From assembly GCA_004282745.1 (NCBI GenBank), contig SHMT01000001.1, positions 151,417 to 215,416 on the forward strand: a stretch of DNA of 64,000 nt, given 5' to 3'. The notes under the pieces are model-generated. The model was not told where the DNA came from, did not search any database, and worked only from the letters and a program-made list of their open reading frames with translations. Below are positions 1 to 9,600 of the stretch, piece by piece. Position numbers and translations under genes: made by a program. Position 1 is the stretch's first letter, and each line of letters opens with the position of its first letter. The DNA comes from Candidatus Scalindua sp. SCAELEC01 (GTDB lineage Bacteria > Planctomycetota > Brocadiia > Brocadiales > Scalinduaceae).

Positions 1-2
1 CG

Positions 3-737
3 AATGGGGTGAAATTGTCAGAGAGTTTTGCAAAATCCACGTTAGATAATATTTCATGGATAAAGGTGAGTATTAATGCTGGAACGAGGGACACCTATGC
101 AAAAATCCATCGCTGTCGACCCGATGATTTTGATAAAGTAATAGAAAACATGTCTCGCGCGTCAAAGATAAAGAGGGAAAATGGTTATTCTTGCACATTA
201 GGCATGCAGCTTTTGTTACTACCTGAGAACCAGCATGAAATAGTACTCTTGGCTGAAAGAGCCAGAGATATAGGGATGAATTATTTAGTTATAAAACCCT
301 ATTCTCAGCATCTGTTCAGTGATACGGATAAATACCGCGATATAAAATATCGTGACTATACACACCTTGCGAAAACACTCTCTTCGCTTACTACGAAAGA
401 GTTTCATGTAATCTTTCGTATAAACACAATGGAGAAATGGGATAATGGCGAACGCAGTTATGAAAATTGCCAAGCGCTTCCTTTTTGGTCTTACATAGAT
501 GCGGGAGGAGGCGTGTGGGGCTGTAGTGCCTATCTTGGCGATGAAAGGTTTCTTTACGATAATGTTAACGAACGTTCTTTCCGTGAAATCTGGGAAGGAG
601 AAAAAAGGGCGAAATCTCTGCAATGGGTACAGGACAAACTCGATGTCTCCGAATGTAGGGTAAATTGTCGCATGGATGAAGTCAACCGCTATTTATGGGA
701 ACTGAAACACCCTTTGGATCACGTGAATTTTATATAA
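3..737 (+). CDS. Radical SAM/SPASM-type protein, 5'-truncated by the window edge
   Basis: The frame is open to the left edge and begins mid-protein with Asn-Gly, which matches the TNG motif of radical SAM enzymes, so the CxxxCxxC cluster motif must lie outside the window. The visible part aligns end to end with the C-terminal two thirds of the complete radical SAM gene at 2989-4113: shared elements are a strand ending DYLVIK or NYLVIK, a SPASM-like cysteine region with an FREIWEG or FKELWRG motif, and a closing LWEL...HVNFI tail. The GTG at position 9 is an artefact of the cut rather than a start. Radical SAM/SPASM proteins cleave S-adenosylmethionine for difficult modifications; the substrate is unknown here, but the transketolase and glycosyltransferase downstream suggest sugar or lipid-linked chemistry. 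The family call is firm, the function is not. Confidence 0.8.
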   Translation, partial: NGVKLSESFAKSTLDNISWIKVSINAGTRDTYAKIHRCRPDDFDKVIENMSRASKIKRENGYSCTLGMQLLLLPENQHEIVLLAERARDIGMNYLVIKPYSQHLFSDTDKYRDIKYRDYTHLAKTLSSLTTKEFHVIFRINTMEKWDNGERSYENCQALPFWSYIDAGGGVWGCSAYLGDERFLYDNVNERSFREIWEGEKRAKSLQWVQDKLDVSECRVNCRMDEVNRYLWELKHPLDHVNFI

Positions 738-745
738 AACAGGTT

Positions 746-1543
746 ATGGACAAGAGCGAGGTATTAAAGAATAAGGCGAAGGCTATCAGAAATGAAGTCA
801 TAAGGATTACGACTCGTAATAAAGCCGGTCACATTGCACCTTCTTTATCGTGTTTAGATATTCTTGTGGCGCTCTATTATGATGTCATGTCTTATAGGCC
901 GGAAAATTCAGTGTGGAAAGGGCGCGATAGATTGATCTTTTCAAAGGCACATGGTTGTTACGCTCTTTATGCAATTCTTTCAGACAAAGGGGTTATGCCG
1001 AAAAAGGAGTGGGAAAATTTTTATAAAGAAGAGAGCTCTTTGCTGGGATGTATGGAACGAAAATTAGAATACGGACTTGAAGCGGGATGTGGCTCGCTTG
1101 GTCACGGTTTGCCGATTGCGGTTGGTGTTGCTTTTGGAGCACTGATAAAAGGGAGTCATTATCACACATATTGTGTTGTTGGAGACGGGGAGTTGCAGGA
1201 GGGTTCTGCGTGGGAGGCTTTGCAGTTTGCAGTTAAACATGGAGTACATAACCTGACTGTTATTATTGACCGCAACAAACTGCAGGCAATGGATTTCATT
1301 GTGAATGTTCTTGATAGAGACGAGGATGCTCTGGTGAAGAAACTGGAAGGTTTTGGTCTTACACCGGTTGCTTGTCCTGGACATGATGTGGTTCAATTGG
1401 TAGAGTGTATGAAAGAGATCAGATTGTCCATAACGAATATGCCTAAAGTTATTGTTGCCGATACCGTAAAAGGTCTCGGTATGAAGTGCATGGAAAATGT
1501 TCCAAAATTTCATTTCCGAATTCCCGTTTGCAGCCAAATGTGA
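746..1543 (+). CDS. Transketolase, N-terminal (TPP-binding) subunit
   Basis: This 266-residue protein matches the stand-alone N-terminal half of split transketolases. The thiamine diphosphate/Mg motif is visible as GDGELQEGSAWEAL at residues 146-159, with the closing Asn at about residue 177 in DRNKLQ. An early RNKAGHIAPSLSCLDIL segment is also typical of the family. A longer frame from 695 overlaps the upstream gene by 43 bases; I prefer ATG 746, which starts just after that gene's stop and gives the normal family N-terminus. The partner is the pyrimidine-domain gene at 1621. Split transketolases in polysaccharide loci are thought to make or rearrange unusual sugar precursors; that role is inferred. 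Confidence 0.88.
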   Translation: MDKSEVLKNKAKAIRNEVIRITTRNKAGHIAPSLSCLDILVALYYDVMSYRPENSVWKGRDRLIFSKAHGCYALYAILSDKGVMPKKEWENFYKEESSLLGCMERKLEYGLEAGCGSLGHGLPIAVGVAFGALIKGSHYHTYCVVGDGELQEGSAWEALQFAVKHGVHNLTVIIDRNKLQAMDFIVNVLDRDEDALVKKLEGFGLTPVACPGHDVVQLVECMKEIRLSITNMPKVIVADTVKGLGMKCMENVPKFHFRIPVCSQM

Positions 1544-1620
1544 GGTTTGATAGTTTTTGCATTGCTGTTAGTGGGCACGTACTATGATATGGAGACTAAG
1601 AGTAGAGTAATAGAGGGGCT

Positions 1621-2109
1621 ATGAGCACGATAAACTATAGAAGTGAGATAATAAAAAGCCTTGTTCCCTATTTCCGTGAAGATGAGAGATATTGCCTTCT
1701 GGTATGTGATATGGGCTTTGGTGTTATAGACCAACTAAAAAATGAGTTTCCCAATCGGATCATTAACTGTGGTATTATGGAGCAGGGAACAGTTGGAATA
1801 GCCGCCGGTATGAGTATGAGCGGATTAATACCGATTGTGTATTCAATTGTAAACTTTCTGGTTTTTCGAGCACTGGAGCAGATACGAAACGATATTGTCC
1901 TTCAGAATCTTAATGTAAAGCTCATTGGTACCGGAGCAAATGATTATTTCAAATTCCTTGGTCCATCCCATTGTTGTAACCAAGACGATATTACTATCAT
2001 GGAGTTGATTCATATGAATGTGTATGATCCATACGCAGAGGAGAAACCATTTAAGAAACTTGTTGATGAGTGGATTCGTGATAGCGGACCGGGATACATG
2101 AGAGTGTAG
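1621..2109 (+). CDS. Transketolase-like pyrimidine-binding subunit, lacking the C-terminal domain
   Basis: At 162 residues this is only the pyrimidine-binding domain of transketolase. The key motif CGIMEQGTVGIAAGMSMSG at about residues 50-68 contains the Glu expected to activate the thiamine cofactor. The usual stand-alone C-terminal subunit is about 300 residues; this one stops at PGYMRV, the place where the third (transketolase C) domain normally begins. The gene follows the N-terminal subunit by 77 bases and has a good ribosome site (gaggggct) before ATG. The following 80 bases show no continuing frame that I can recognise as the missing domain. It may be a natural two-domain enzyme, since the third domain is dispensable for catalysis in some relatives, or a truncated gene. 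Confidence 0.8.
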   Translation: MSTINYRSEIIKSLVPYFREDERYCLLVCDMGFGVIDQLKNEFPNRIINCGIMEQGTVGIAAGMSMSGLIPIVYSIVNFLVFRALEQIRNDIVLQNLNVKLIGTGANDYFKFLGPSHCCNQDDITIMELIHMNVYDPYAEEKPFKKLVDEWIRDSGPGYMRV

Positions 2110-2188
2110 AGAAACAGGGTTTCTGGAGTAGATAATCTGTTTTGAGATTGTATGGCTGAGTAAAAAATTCTAAAAAGGAAAAAGGATT

Positions 2189-2992
2189 TTGGTAGAGAAA
2201 ATGGAGAACAAACCTGAACAGGGTATAAATATTAGCGTTATCATGCCGGCCCTCAATGAAGAGAGGAACATATCGGATGCTATTAAGAACACATTGAGTT
2301 CCTTTTTCGCTTTTAATATTAATGGTGAAGTTGTTGTTGTGAACGATGGAAGTTGCGACCAGACAGGAGCAATAGTGAATGAGCTCATGAGGGAAAATTC
2401 TCAGGTTCGAATGTTGGAGCACGTAACACCGCAAGGTATCGGAGCTTCTTTTTGGGATGGGGTAGATAGTGCTAAGGGGGATATCGTTGTGCTACTTCCC
2501 GGAGATAATGAAAACGACCCCATGGAGATATTTCGATACTGCAAAATGCTTGAACATGTAGATATTGTCATTCCTTTTGTTTTTAATCGAGAAGTGAGAT
2601 CATTTTTTCGTAATTTGTTGTCCTATGTCTATATTTTTATAATCAACACAACATTTTTGGTAAATTTAAACTATACAAATGGTACGGTTCTGTATCGTAA
2701 GGTAGTTTTGAAGAAATTGAAGTACAGGAGCAGCAGCTTTTTCTTCCAGACGGATATCTTAATACGACTTCTCAAGAGGAATTATCTGTTTGCCGAGGTT
2801 CCTTATAAACTTGAACAGAGAGGACATGGAAAATCCAAGGCAACTTCTTTCCCCTCCTTGCTTCAGGTTATAAAGGGGTATCTTCAGTTAGTAAGGGACT
2901 TTTATTTTACCAAAAAAGGGAATTCGCTGACTGCATTTCCGAGAGAATCTTTGACATTTCTCAGAAGACGGAGGAAAATTGATACAAAATGA
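2189..2992 (+). CDS. GT2 family glycosyltransferase (DPM1-like)
   Basis: This 267-residue protein carries the classic GT-A start VIMPALNEERNI at about residues 14-25 and a VVVNDGSCDQTG nucleotide-binding segment. GDNENDP at about 105-111 is in the position of the metal-binding acidic motif. A hydrophobic stretch near residues 130-155 (LLSYVYIFIINTTFLVNL) could contact the membrane, as in dolichol-phosphate-mannose synthase relatives. The annotated start is TTG 2189 after aaaaagga; ATG 2201 four codons later is equally plausible. The stop overlaps the next gene's start by four bases (ATGA), so translation of the two is probably coupled. It likely transfers a sugar to a polyprenyl phosphate or to a growing glycan; donor and acceptor cannot be read from sequence. 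Confidence 0.85.
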   Translation: MVEKMENKPEQGINISVIMPALNEERNISDAIKNTLSSFFAFNINGEVVVVNDGSCDQTGAIVNELMRENSQVRMLEHVTPQGIGASFWDGVDSAKGDIVVLLPGDNENDPMEIFRYCKMLEHVDIVIPFVFNREVRSFFRNLLSYVYIFIINTTFLVNLNYTNGTVLYRKVVLKKLKYRSSSFFFQTDILIRLLKRNYLFAEVPYKLEQRGHGKSKATSFPSLLQVIKGYLQLVRDFYFTKKGNSLTAFPRESLTFLRRRRKIDTK

Positions 2993-4113
2993 GTAACGCA
3001 AACCCTATTATGGATGGATTAATACTTGATGGCAGTAAATTGGCGTGGCATAAGGAGAGAGTGGATGCATGGTTAAGGGGTGAACGAATAGCCCCTATAA
3101 CAATTGATTGCGCCTTGACGAGGCGCTGTTCTTACAAGTGTACTTACTGTTATGGGATGCTTCAGGAGAATGATGAAAAGAAGATGACGCGCGACGTTAT
3201 ATTCAGATTCCTTGATGACGCTGCTGATATTGATGTTAAGGCTATTAGCTTTGTGAGTGATGGAGAAAGTACCTGCAGTCCTCATCTATACGATGCTATT
3301 TTGAGGGGGAAATCCAACGGTCTTGATATGGCATTGGGGACCAACGGTTATTTATTAAAAGATGAGCGCCTAGAGGATATCTTACCCGCTCTGACTTACC
3401 TGAGATTTAATATTTCTGCTGGAGAACCGGAACGATATGCTCAGATAATGGGATGTCAAGAGAAACACTATTTGAAGGTGATTAATACCGTTAAAGAATC
3501 TGTCAGCATAAAGAAAAGGTGTAATCTTGATGTGACCATTGGACTGCAAATGGTTTTGTTGCCGGATTTTGTAGACCAAATTATTCCGTTGACCAAGTTG
3601 GGTAAAGAACTCGGGGTTGATTATCTCGTCATAAAACATTGTAGTGACGATGAAACAGGAAGCCTTGGTGTCGATTATAGCAAATACCATGAGCTCGTTG
3701 AGATATTAAAAGAGGCTGAAGCATTCTCAGATGACGAGTATCTGGTCAAGGCGAAATGGTCAAAAATATTAAGTGACGGGAAGCGAAAATATTCGAGCTG
3801 TTACGGTCCAGCATTTATTATGCAGTTATCAGGTTCAGGTTTGGTTGCCCCGTGTGGAATGCTCTTTAACAGCCAATACAAGAAATACCATATAGGAAAT
3901 ATAGTTGACACATCATTTAAGGAATTGTGGCGGGGAGATCGATACTGGGAGGTGATTAACCAGATTGCGTCAAACGAATTTGACGCGAGAACGATGTGTG
4001 GGACCTTGTGTTTACAGCATAAGGTTAATGAAAATCTCTGGGAGTTGAAAAAGGAATGCAGTATAATTGAAATTCCAGATTCTCTCTCCCCTCAGCATGT
4101 AAATTTTATATGA
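2989..4113 (+). CDS. Radical SAM/SPASM protein
   Basis: This 374-residue radical SAM enzyme has the 4Fe-4S motif CSYKCTYC (Cys47, Cys51, Cys54), a GTNG motif near residue 105, and a C-terminal SPASM-like region with several cysteines (CYGPAFIMQL, PCGM, MCGTLC). The last residues, LSPQHVNFI, match the tail of the truncated paralogue at the left edge. It overlaps the upstream GT2 gene by four bases and is the last gene of that tight group. SPASM proteins bind auxiliary clusters and act on peptides, sugars or other small molecules; here the context points to glycan or glycolipid modification, but that is inference. Confidence 0.88.
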   Translation: MSNANPIMDGLILDGSKLAWHKERVDAWLRGERIAPITIDCALTRRCSYKCTYCYGMLQENDEKKMTRDVIFRFLDDAADIDVKAISFVSDGESTCSPHLYDAILRGKSNGLDMALGTNGYLLKDERLEDILPALTYLRFNISAGEPERYAQIMGCQEKHYLKVINTVKESVSIKKRCNLDVTIGLQMVLLPDFVDQIIPLTKLGKELGVDYLVIKHCSDDETGSLGVDYSKYHELVEILKEAEAFSDDEYLVKAKWSKILSDGKRKYSSCYGPAFIMQLSGSGLVAPCGMLFNSQYKKYHIGNIVDTSFKELWRGDRYWEVINQIASNEFDARTMCGTLCLQHKVNENLWELKKECSIIEIPDSLSPQHVNFI

Positions 4114-4527
4114 CAATGGCTTTGAGCAGTTTTCAATAAAGACATACATTTTTTAATATATTTAAAGTTAAGCTGTTGTGAGATCCTTCTGTACATGATC
4201 TTTGCCCGCCTAGCGTTTAAGCGATACCGATCCAATTTGCCGTCCTGGCAGTACAGTTTTTTTGCAAATGCTTTATCCCCGCTGAGGAGTTATCATCACT
4301 TTCTCTGATTTGCCACTCGTTGAGAACTGGTTTAACCGTTCAGCATTTTTCAGATAACGTTTCAACAATAATTATTTTCGTATGGAGTAATAAAGTACAG
4401 AGTTGAATAAGGGAAAGTTTTTAGTAGTTTTTATCAAATTGAAATAGATATACTCATTTCATAATGGTTTTCGGATTAAATTGACAGAGTATAACTACAA
4501 CCAAATCATTTTTCGTATATCTAAAAG
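4114..4527. other. Intergenic region with a shortened family B repeat
   Basis: About 410 bases without a convincing gene separate the radical SAM gene from the next membrane protein. Apart from the partial repeat at 4449-4493 I see only AT-rich sequence. A promoter for the 4528 gene is expected here but I cannot point to a convincing hexamer pair. Confidence 0.5.
4449..4493 (-). repeat. Family B repeat, truncated copy
   Basis: The stretch begins TATACTCATTTCATAATGG and continues into TTTTCGGAT, matching one end of the family B element at 62089-62200 (reverse orientation) with one mismatch. It then stops matching and closes with AGTATA, the other element end. It looks like an internally deleted copy retaining both ends. 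Confidence 0.6.
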
Positions 4528-5040
4528 ATGTGCAGCCCGAAAGTACATGTAATCCAGAGTCTTACCGCCAGTGCCTTACTCTATCCGGCAATTGGAGTAA
4601 ATGTCATCCCTTTTGGTCTTGCAACAGTATTTATAGATTTAGACCATGTTATTGAATATGCTAATGATACAAGATCTCTGAATATCTTGGGTTTTTTCCC
4701 TTATAGTAGGTTTATGGGACAAAATGCAGGAAAAAATTTTCTGGCTTTAAATATCTTTCACACATTTGAATTTTATCTCTTTGTTTTTATGCTGGCCACC
4801 ATATTTCCTCTTTTTTATTATGTTTTATCCGGCTTCTTATTTCATCATATGGCAGACCAGGTATTCTTGATTAAAATAGGTAAACCCTTTGTCAGGGCAT
4901 TTTTTGTTATTGAATATTTTATCAGGCGCAGAAATAGTGAATATGCAATCTCTATTAAAGATATTCTCAAGAAGGAAAAAAAGGACCTTGTAGGAATAGA
5001 CAATTTGGAGAAATGGTTAATCAGATGGGGTATAAAATGA
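4528..5040 (+). CDS. Small integral membrane protein, possibly metal-dependent-hydrolase-like
   Basis: A 170-residue protein with about three or four membrane segments (near residues 10-35, 75-110 and possibly 120-140). It has paired acidic/histidine motifs FIDLDH at about 35-40, NIFHTFEF at about 75-82, and LFHHMADQ. That spacing resembles short members of the YdjM/DUF457 family of membrane-bound putative metal-dependent hydrolases, but the similarity is by eye only. The basic tail (RRRNSEYAISIKDILKKEKK) would be cytoplasmic. It stands alone after a 410-base gap and 50 bases before a B12-radical SAM gene, in the same direction. Function is unknown. Confidence 0.6.
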   Translation: MCSPKVHVIQSLTASALLYPAIGVNVIPFGLATVFIDLDHVIEYANDTRSLNILGFFPYSRFMGQNAGKNFLALNIFHTFEFYLFVFMLATIFPLFYYVLSGFLFHHMADQVFLIKIGKPFVRAFFVIEYFIRRRNSEYAISIKDILKKEKKDLVGIDNLEKWLIRWGIK

Positions 5041-5090
5041 AACTAAGCTTTATTTTAGATTTTGTAAAGCAAGAGGGAGGGAGATTGTAG

Positions 5091-6602
5091 ATGTATGATT
5101 TAATTTTGGTATCACCAAAGAATACTCAGCTTGGACGTTTTAAACGATTTGTACCAGTAAGTGTTCCAATTGGTGTGGGAATTCTTGCCGGATTTCTCCG
5201 GAAACATGGATTCCTGGCAAGGATTTTAGACACAGATTTACTAGACATTAACCTGAGTACTCTAGAAGCAGAATTGAATCAATGCAAAAAACCGCGTATT
5301 GTAGGTGTGAGTGTAATGACGGCTAACGTGGCCAATGGATACAAGATTGCGTCACTGGTCAAATCGATTGATAAAGATGCTGTTGTAATATTTGGGGGCA
5401 TTCACGCTACGGTGATGCCGGACGAGGTTCTTCAGAATGAAAATGTTGATTATGTGGTTAAAGGAGAAGCGGAACATACACTATTGGAATTAATCAGTCA
5501 GATTAAGGCCGGTAGAATAGTAAAAGAGAAGTTGGGAAATATTGGTTTTCGTGAAGAGGGTCAAATTGTTTATACAAAAACATCCACAAAGGTGCTGGAG
5601 ATTAATGATGTTCCTATGTTCCCTTATGATATGTTTGATTCTTCAAAATATAACCTCGGCTTCATCTTGACCTCTCGTGGATGTCCGTTTGATTGTATTT
5701 TCTGTAGTCAGAGGGTCATTACAAAAAGGGTATACAGATATACGGACTCTGAAAGGGTAATGGAAGAGCTGGATTACATTATAAATAAGCTGAATCAACC
5801 AAATGTCACTTTTTTTGATGATTATTTTACCGGAGATAAAAAAAGGGTCATGGAGCTCTGCTCTATGATTCAGGAGAGGGGTTTTCACAAGAAAGCATCG
5901 TTTGGTGTGCAGACACGTGGTGACAGCATCAATAGAGAGCTGATGGTTGCCATGCGTGCAGCTAATTTTGATAGTTTAATGTTCGGGATTGAGACTGCCT
6001 CTGATAATTTAATGGAACTGATCAATAAGAAGGAAACGGTACAGGAAAATATTGATGCCGTACATCTTGCAAAAGAGATGGGTTTTACGGTGGAAGCGAC
6101 TTTTATCTTTGGTTTTCCAACGGAGACCTTTGATGACCGGTTTAAGGCACTTTCCTTATCCCTTGAAATAGGAATTGACAGAGCAAGATTCAACAATGCT
6201 ACTCCGTATCCAGGGACCGAAATGTACAATATGGTTAAAAATGAATTGCATGCAGAGCCCGGATGGGTTAATTTCAGCTCTGCAGGCGCTGTTACAGCCG
6301 GGATTAGGAGAAAACATCCGTTACCGTATGTTCCTGAAGGGTGTACGGTAAATGAACTGGAAGGGACAGTACTTTTAGCAAACCTATTGTTTTATCTGAA
6401 TCTTTCAAATTTGAAAAAACTCTTTAATCCTCAACAAGGTGGTAGTGGTAAGTGGTTTGAGGTTCCAAAGGGAAAATTGTTTTCCCCCGGTACACTGCTT
6501 GATCTGTCGCTATTGGCGAGCACCGTACTTATACGAACATTACGCTACTTGATGACAAGCCGTAATTGTCGAAGATTCTTTCTGAAGGGTATAAGGAAAT
6601 AA
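5091..6602 (+). CDS. B12-binding-domain radical SAM protein
   Basis: A 503-residue protein with an N-terminal cobalamin-binding-type Rossmann domain (residues about 1-150, with VVIFGGIHATVMPDEVL) and a radical SAM domain with CPFDCIFC (Cys198, Cys202, Cys205). The C-terminus carries a hydrophobic stretch, LLDLSLLASTVLIRTLRYLM. I do not see the canonical D-x-H-x-x-G cobalamin motif, as is common in this BchE-like group. It is a clear paralogue of 40464-41972, sharing FNNATPYPGT and matching flanks. A strong ribosome site (gggagggag) precedes ATG 5091. Such proteins often methylate or rearrange lipids and other hydrophobic substrates; the target here is unknown. Confidence 0.88.
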   Translation: MYDLILVSPKNTQLGRFKRFVPVSVPIGVGILAGFLRKHGFLARILDTDLLDINLSTLEAELNQCKKPRIVGVSVMTANVANGYKIASLVKSIDKDAVVIFGGIHATVMPDEVLQNENVDYVVKGEAEHTLLELISQIKAGRIVKEKLGNIGFREEGQIVYTKTSTKVLEINDVPMFPYDMFDSSKYNLGFILTSRGCPFDCIFCSQRVITKRVYRYTDSERVMEELDYIINKLNQPNVTFFDDYFTGDKKRVMELCSMIQERGFHKKASFGVQTRGDSINRELMVAMRAANFDSLMFGIETASDNLMELINKKETVQENIDAVHLAKEMGFTVEATFIFGFPTETFDDRFKALSLSLEIGIDRARFNNATPYPGTEMYNMVKNELHAEPGWVNFSSAGAVTAGIRRKHPLPYVPEGCTVNELEGTVLLANLLFYLNLSNLKKLFNPQQGGSGKWFEVPKGKLFSPGTLLDLSLLASTVLIRTLRYLMTSRNCRRFFLKGIRK

Positions 6603-6654
6603 CATTTCTTGATGGACCCTTACTGATGTTGTTTGTTTTGGTCCCAATGAAAAT

Positions 6655-9600
6655 ATGAGAAACGCTAAAGGGAATATTGAGAGACGCTTACAAGAACGTT
6701 CAGTTACCATAGAGATAGCGGTCGGCATTTTGGCAATTGTATTTCTCGTTTACAAAATGCGGTCTACGTTGATATTTGGTAAAACGACATTCTGCCACGA
6801 CAATATCTTATGGAATTATCCAATATTTCAATTTTTTGCTGAAAATATCATACATAACCGGTTTCCCTTCTGGAATCCCTTTACGCATGGTGGTGAACCT
6901 TTATATCCCATCCTTGCCCAGCTCAGGCTGTGGGAACCGATCACACTGTTAACGATATATCTCGGACAATTTATCAGTAATGATATCGTAATCCTTTTTA
7001 ATTGGAATATTATTAACAAAAGCTTGATGATGGCTTTTGGGGTATATATTGTTTTCCGCCCTATGGCTATGCATATCATTATCAGGCTCTCTTTGATACC
7101 GATTTTACTCTTTTCTTCTTTTATGGTCGTTTCCTTTCGACAGTGCGGTCTGTTTGATCAGTTTATTATGATCCCTTTTGTGGCATTCTTCTTCCTCCGT
7201 ATTGTTTACTATAAAGACTATCGCTGGTTTAATTGGTTTGCCCTTGCCGGTACCATTGGCATTAATTGGCAATCCTACTTTTTTACCGGCACCTGGATAT
7301 TTTTGCTGTTTTTCTCTGTGGGCTTTTTAATTTTTCGAAGAGATTTATTGTTTAATCTTTTTAGGTCTAAAATGGTTTGGGCAAAATTCTCGTTATTGAT
7401 TGTCGTTATCTTTGCCATGGCCGCACCGAGCGTTGTACTCCTTCAGGAAAAGGACAGGTATGCATTCCCTGCGAGAATGTTAGACAGCCCCTATGAGGGG
7501 AAGGCGCCACAGGGTGGTCCACAGCAATACGAAGGTGAAACGGTAGGCTTGGTCTCCTCCAGTTCTGGAATTAATATGCCGTATAGTTTCATTGCTTTTA
7601 CGGGCACTTTTTCAACAATTTGGGACTTCATTCAGTTTATATCTCCAGATGGGAATATGCGTATCTCATGGCCTGGCAGGAGTTGGTGGGGTAAACCATC
7701 AGAGGCGTATATGTATCTCGGTCTTTTGCCCTGGGCTATTGCGATTTTAGGTATGGTTGCAGGAAAGCACGACCTTAAGAAAATCTGGTTGCTCGTGCTT
7801 ATCGGGTTTGGGTTGTTAATGTTAGGTCCACCAGGAGGCTTACACAGGTTAATGTACTATCTCTATCCACCTATGTGGTTTGTCAGGCACACGCATTCGT
7901 TTGTATTAATTTTTATCTTTGCTTTTTTATATTTCTATGTACTGGGTTTTAATCACATTTTTTCTGCCTGGGGTGGGCCAATTTTCCATCCTAAAACAAC
8001 ACATGGCATACTTGACAAGTATGTTAGCGACAAAAAATATTGTATGCATTTTGCGACTATATTATTCTCCGCATGTGTAACGTTATTAATCTCTTTGATG
8101 GCACGACTAGAATATCCTGCTTCAAACTACCTTTTTATCTTCATTCCGGTAATTGTAGCTACCGGGTGGTTCTTGAGGAAGGATATGGGGGAAAAGGGGT
8201 TGTATATATGCTTGTTAACAAGCCATATATTCATAGTTCTTGTTTTCACTGACAACTACTTTACATTTGTTAGATCTCTTCTAGAACTGTTACTATTCCC
8301 GCTTGCGTTGTTTGTAATTATTAAAACGCGCAAAAATCTTTCAGCGAGTGTGAAATATGTTACGACTCTTTTGCTTGTAATAACTTTTGCTTCCTGCTTG
8401 ATTGTTGACTTGATGTATCATTTTGATAAGACTTCCAGCCTTTACCTTGAAACACCCCATCCTGGATTAGTACACAATGTCAAGACAACCCCGCAGGAAC
8501 CTCTTTTACCTCAAAAGCGGTCTATTTTTCCGAAACATGAGAATCTCATGTATAACGTTCAATCTACGAGATATCTCTCTCTTATATATCGACAACCATT
8601 CGTTTTCTCTCCCATAGTGAAAATGAGTCAGAATCAGAATTTCTATGATGCTACCCCGACCGAAGACGTTTTTGATGTATTTAAGAAACTATCATTTGAG
8701 AAATGGTCTCTTTTACCAGATGGCAGTTTTTCCCCGGAATATTTTGAGTATAGCCAAGATGGGAAGGATGGTTCCGTTGAAAGGTATATTAATCATGATG
8801 GCGTTAAGGAGTTGAAGGTGCTAGCATTGTTAAGACCTTCATCGAATGGGAACTCTACGATTAAGCACAAGACCGACAAAATAGACGATATTAGGGGGCG
8901 CTATATCAGAGTATCAGTAACGGCAAAGAGCGAAAACATAGCGCCTGATGCTATTCAAGTAACAATGCAGGACGGAACGGGGAAGTCGATCTCAAAATTT
9001 TACCAGAACGGAGGTAATTGGGAGCACCTTGAACTCATCACCGATATTGATAAACAGGCAGAATACTTACAGTTGACCTGTACCATAAAGTCCTTCGCCA
9101 CTGCCGATGTTTTGTTTGAGTCTATAAAAATAGAGGTACTACCGCAAAATGATTCTTTTGATTATACTAATATCACTTCAAGCGAGACCGTTTTTGATGA
9201 GTACAAAAACTTCCTTTTTCATAATTATAGTGTTTCCGCTGATACCAATTATGATGAGTACAAAAAATTTACATTTGAAAAATGGGTTATGCTGCCTGAC
9301 AACAATTTGTGTCCTGAACAATTTGTTTACAAACAGGATAAATCAGGTGGATCGGTTGAAAGGCACATCTTTGAAGATGAAATTGAGGGGAAGAAGGTTT
9401 GTGCTTTTGTAAGTCCCTCATCTGATGGCAATTCGCTTATCATGCACCAGACCGACCAGATAGATAATCTCAGGGGACGTTACATTAGGGTATCAGCTAT
9501 GGTAAAGAGTGACAATACAACTTCTGATGCAATACAAATTGATGTAAAGGATGGTACAGTTGAAAAAAATAATTATGGAGTATTTGTAAATAAAACGACC

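Noticed and set aside
695..745. N-terminal extension of the transketolase subunit
   Set aside because: It overlaps the upstream radical SAM gene and adds residues not seen in the family; ATG 746 fits better.
1064..1537. Long minus-strand frame inside the transketolase gene
   Set aside because: It lies wholly inside a well-supported gene on the other strand, has no recognisable domain and reflects codon bias of the real gene.
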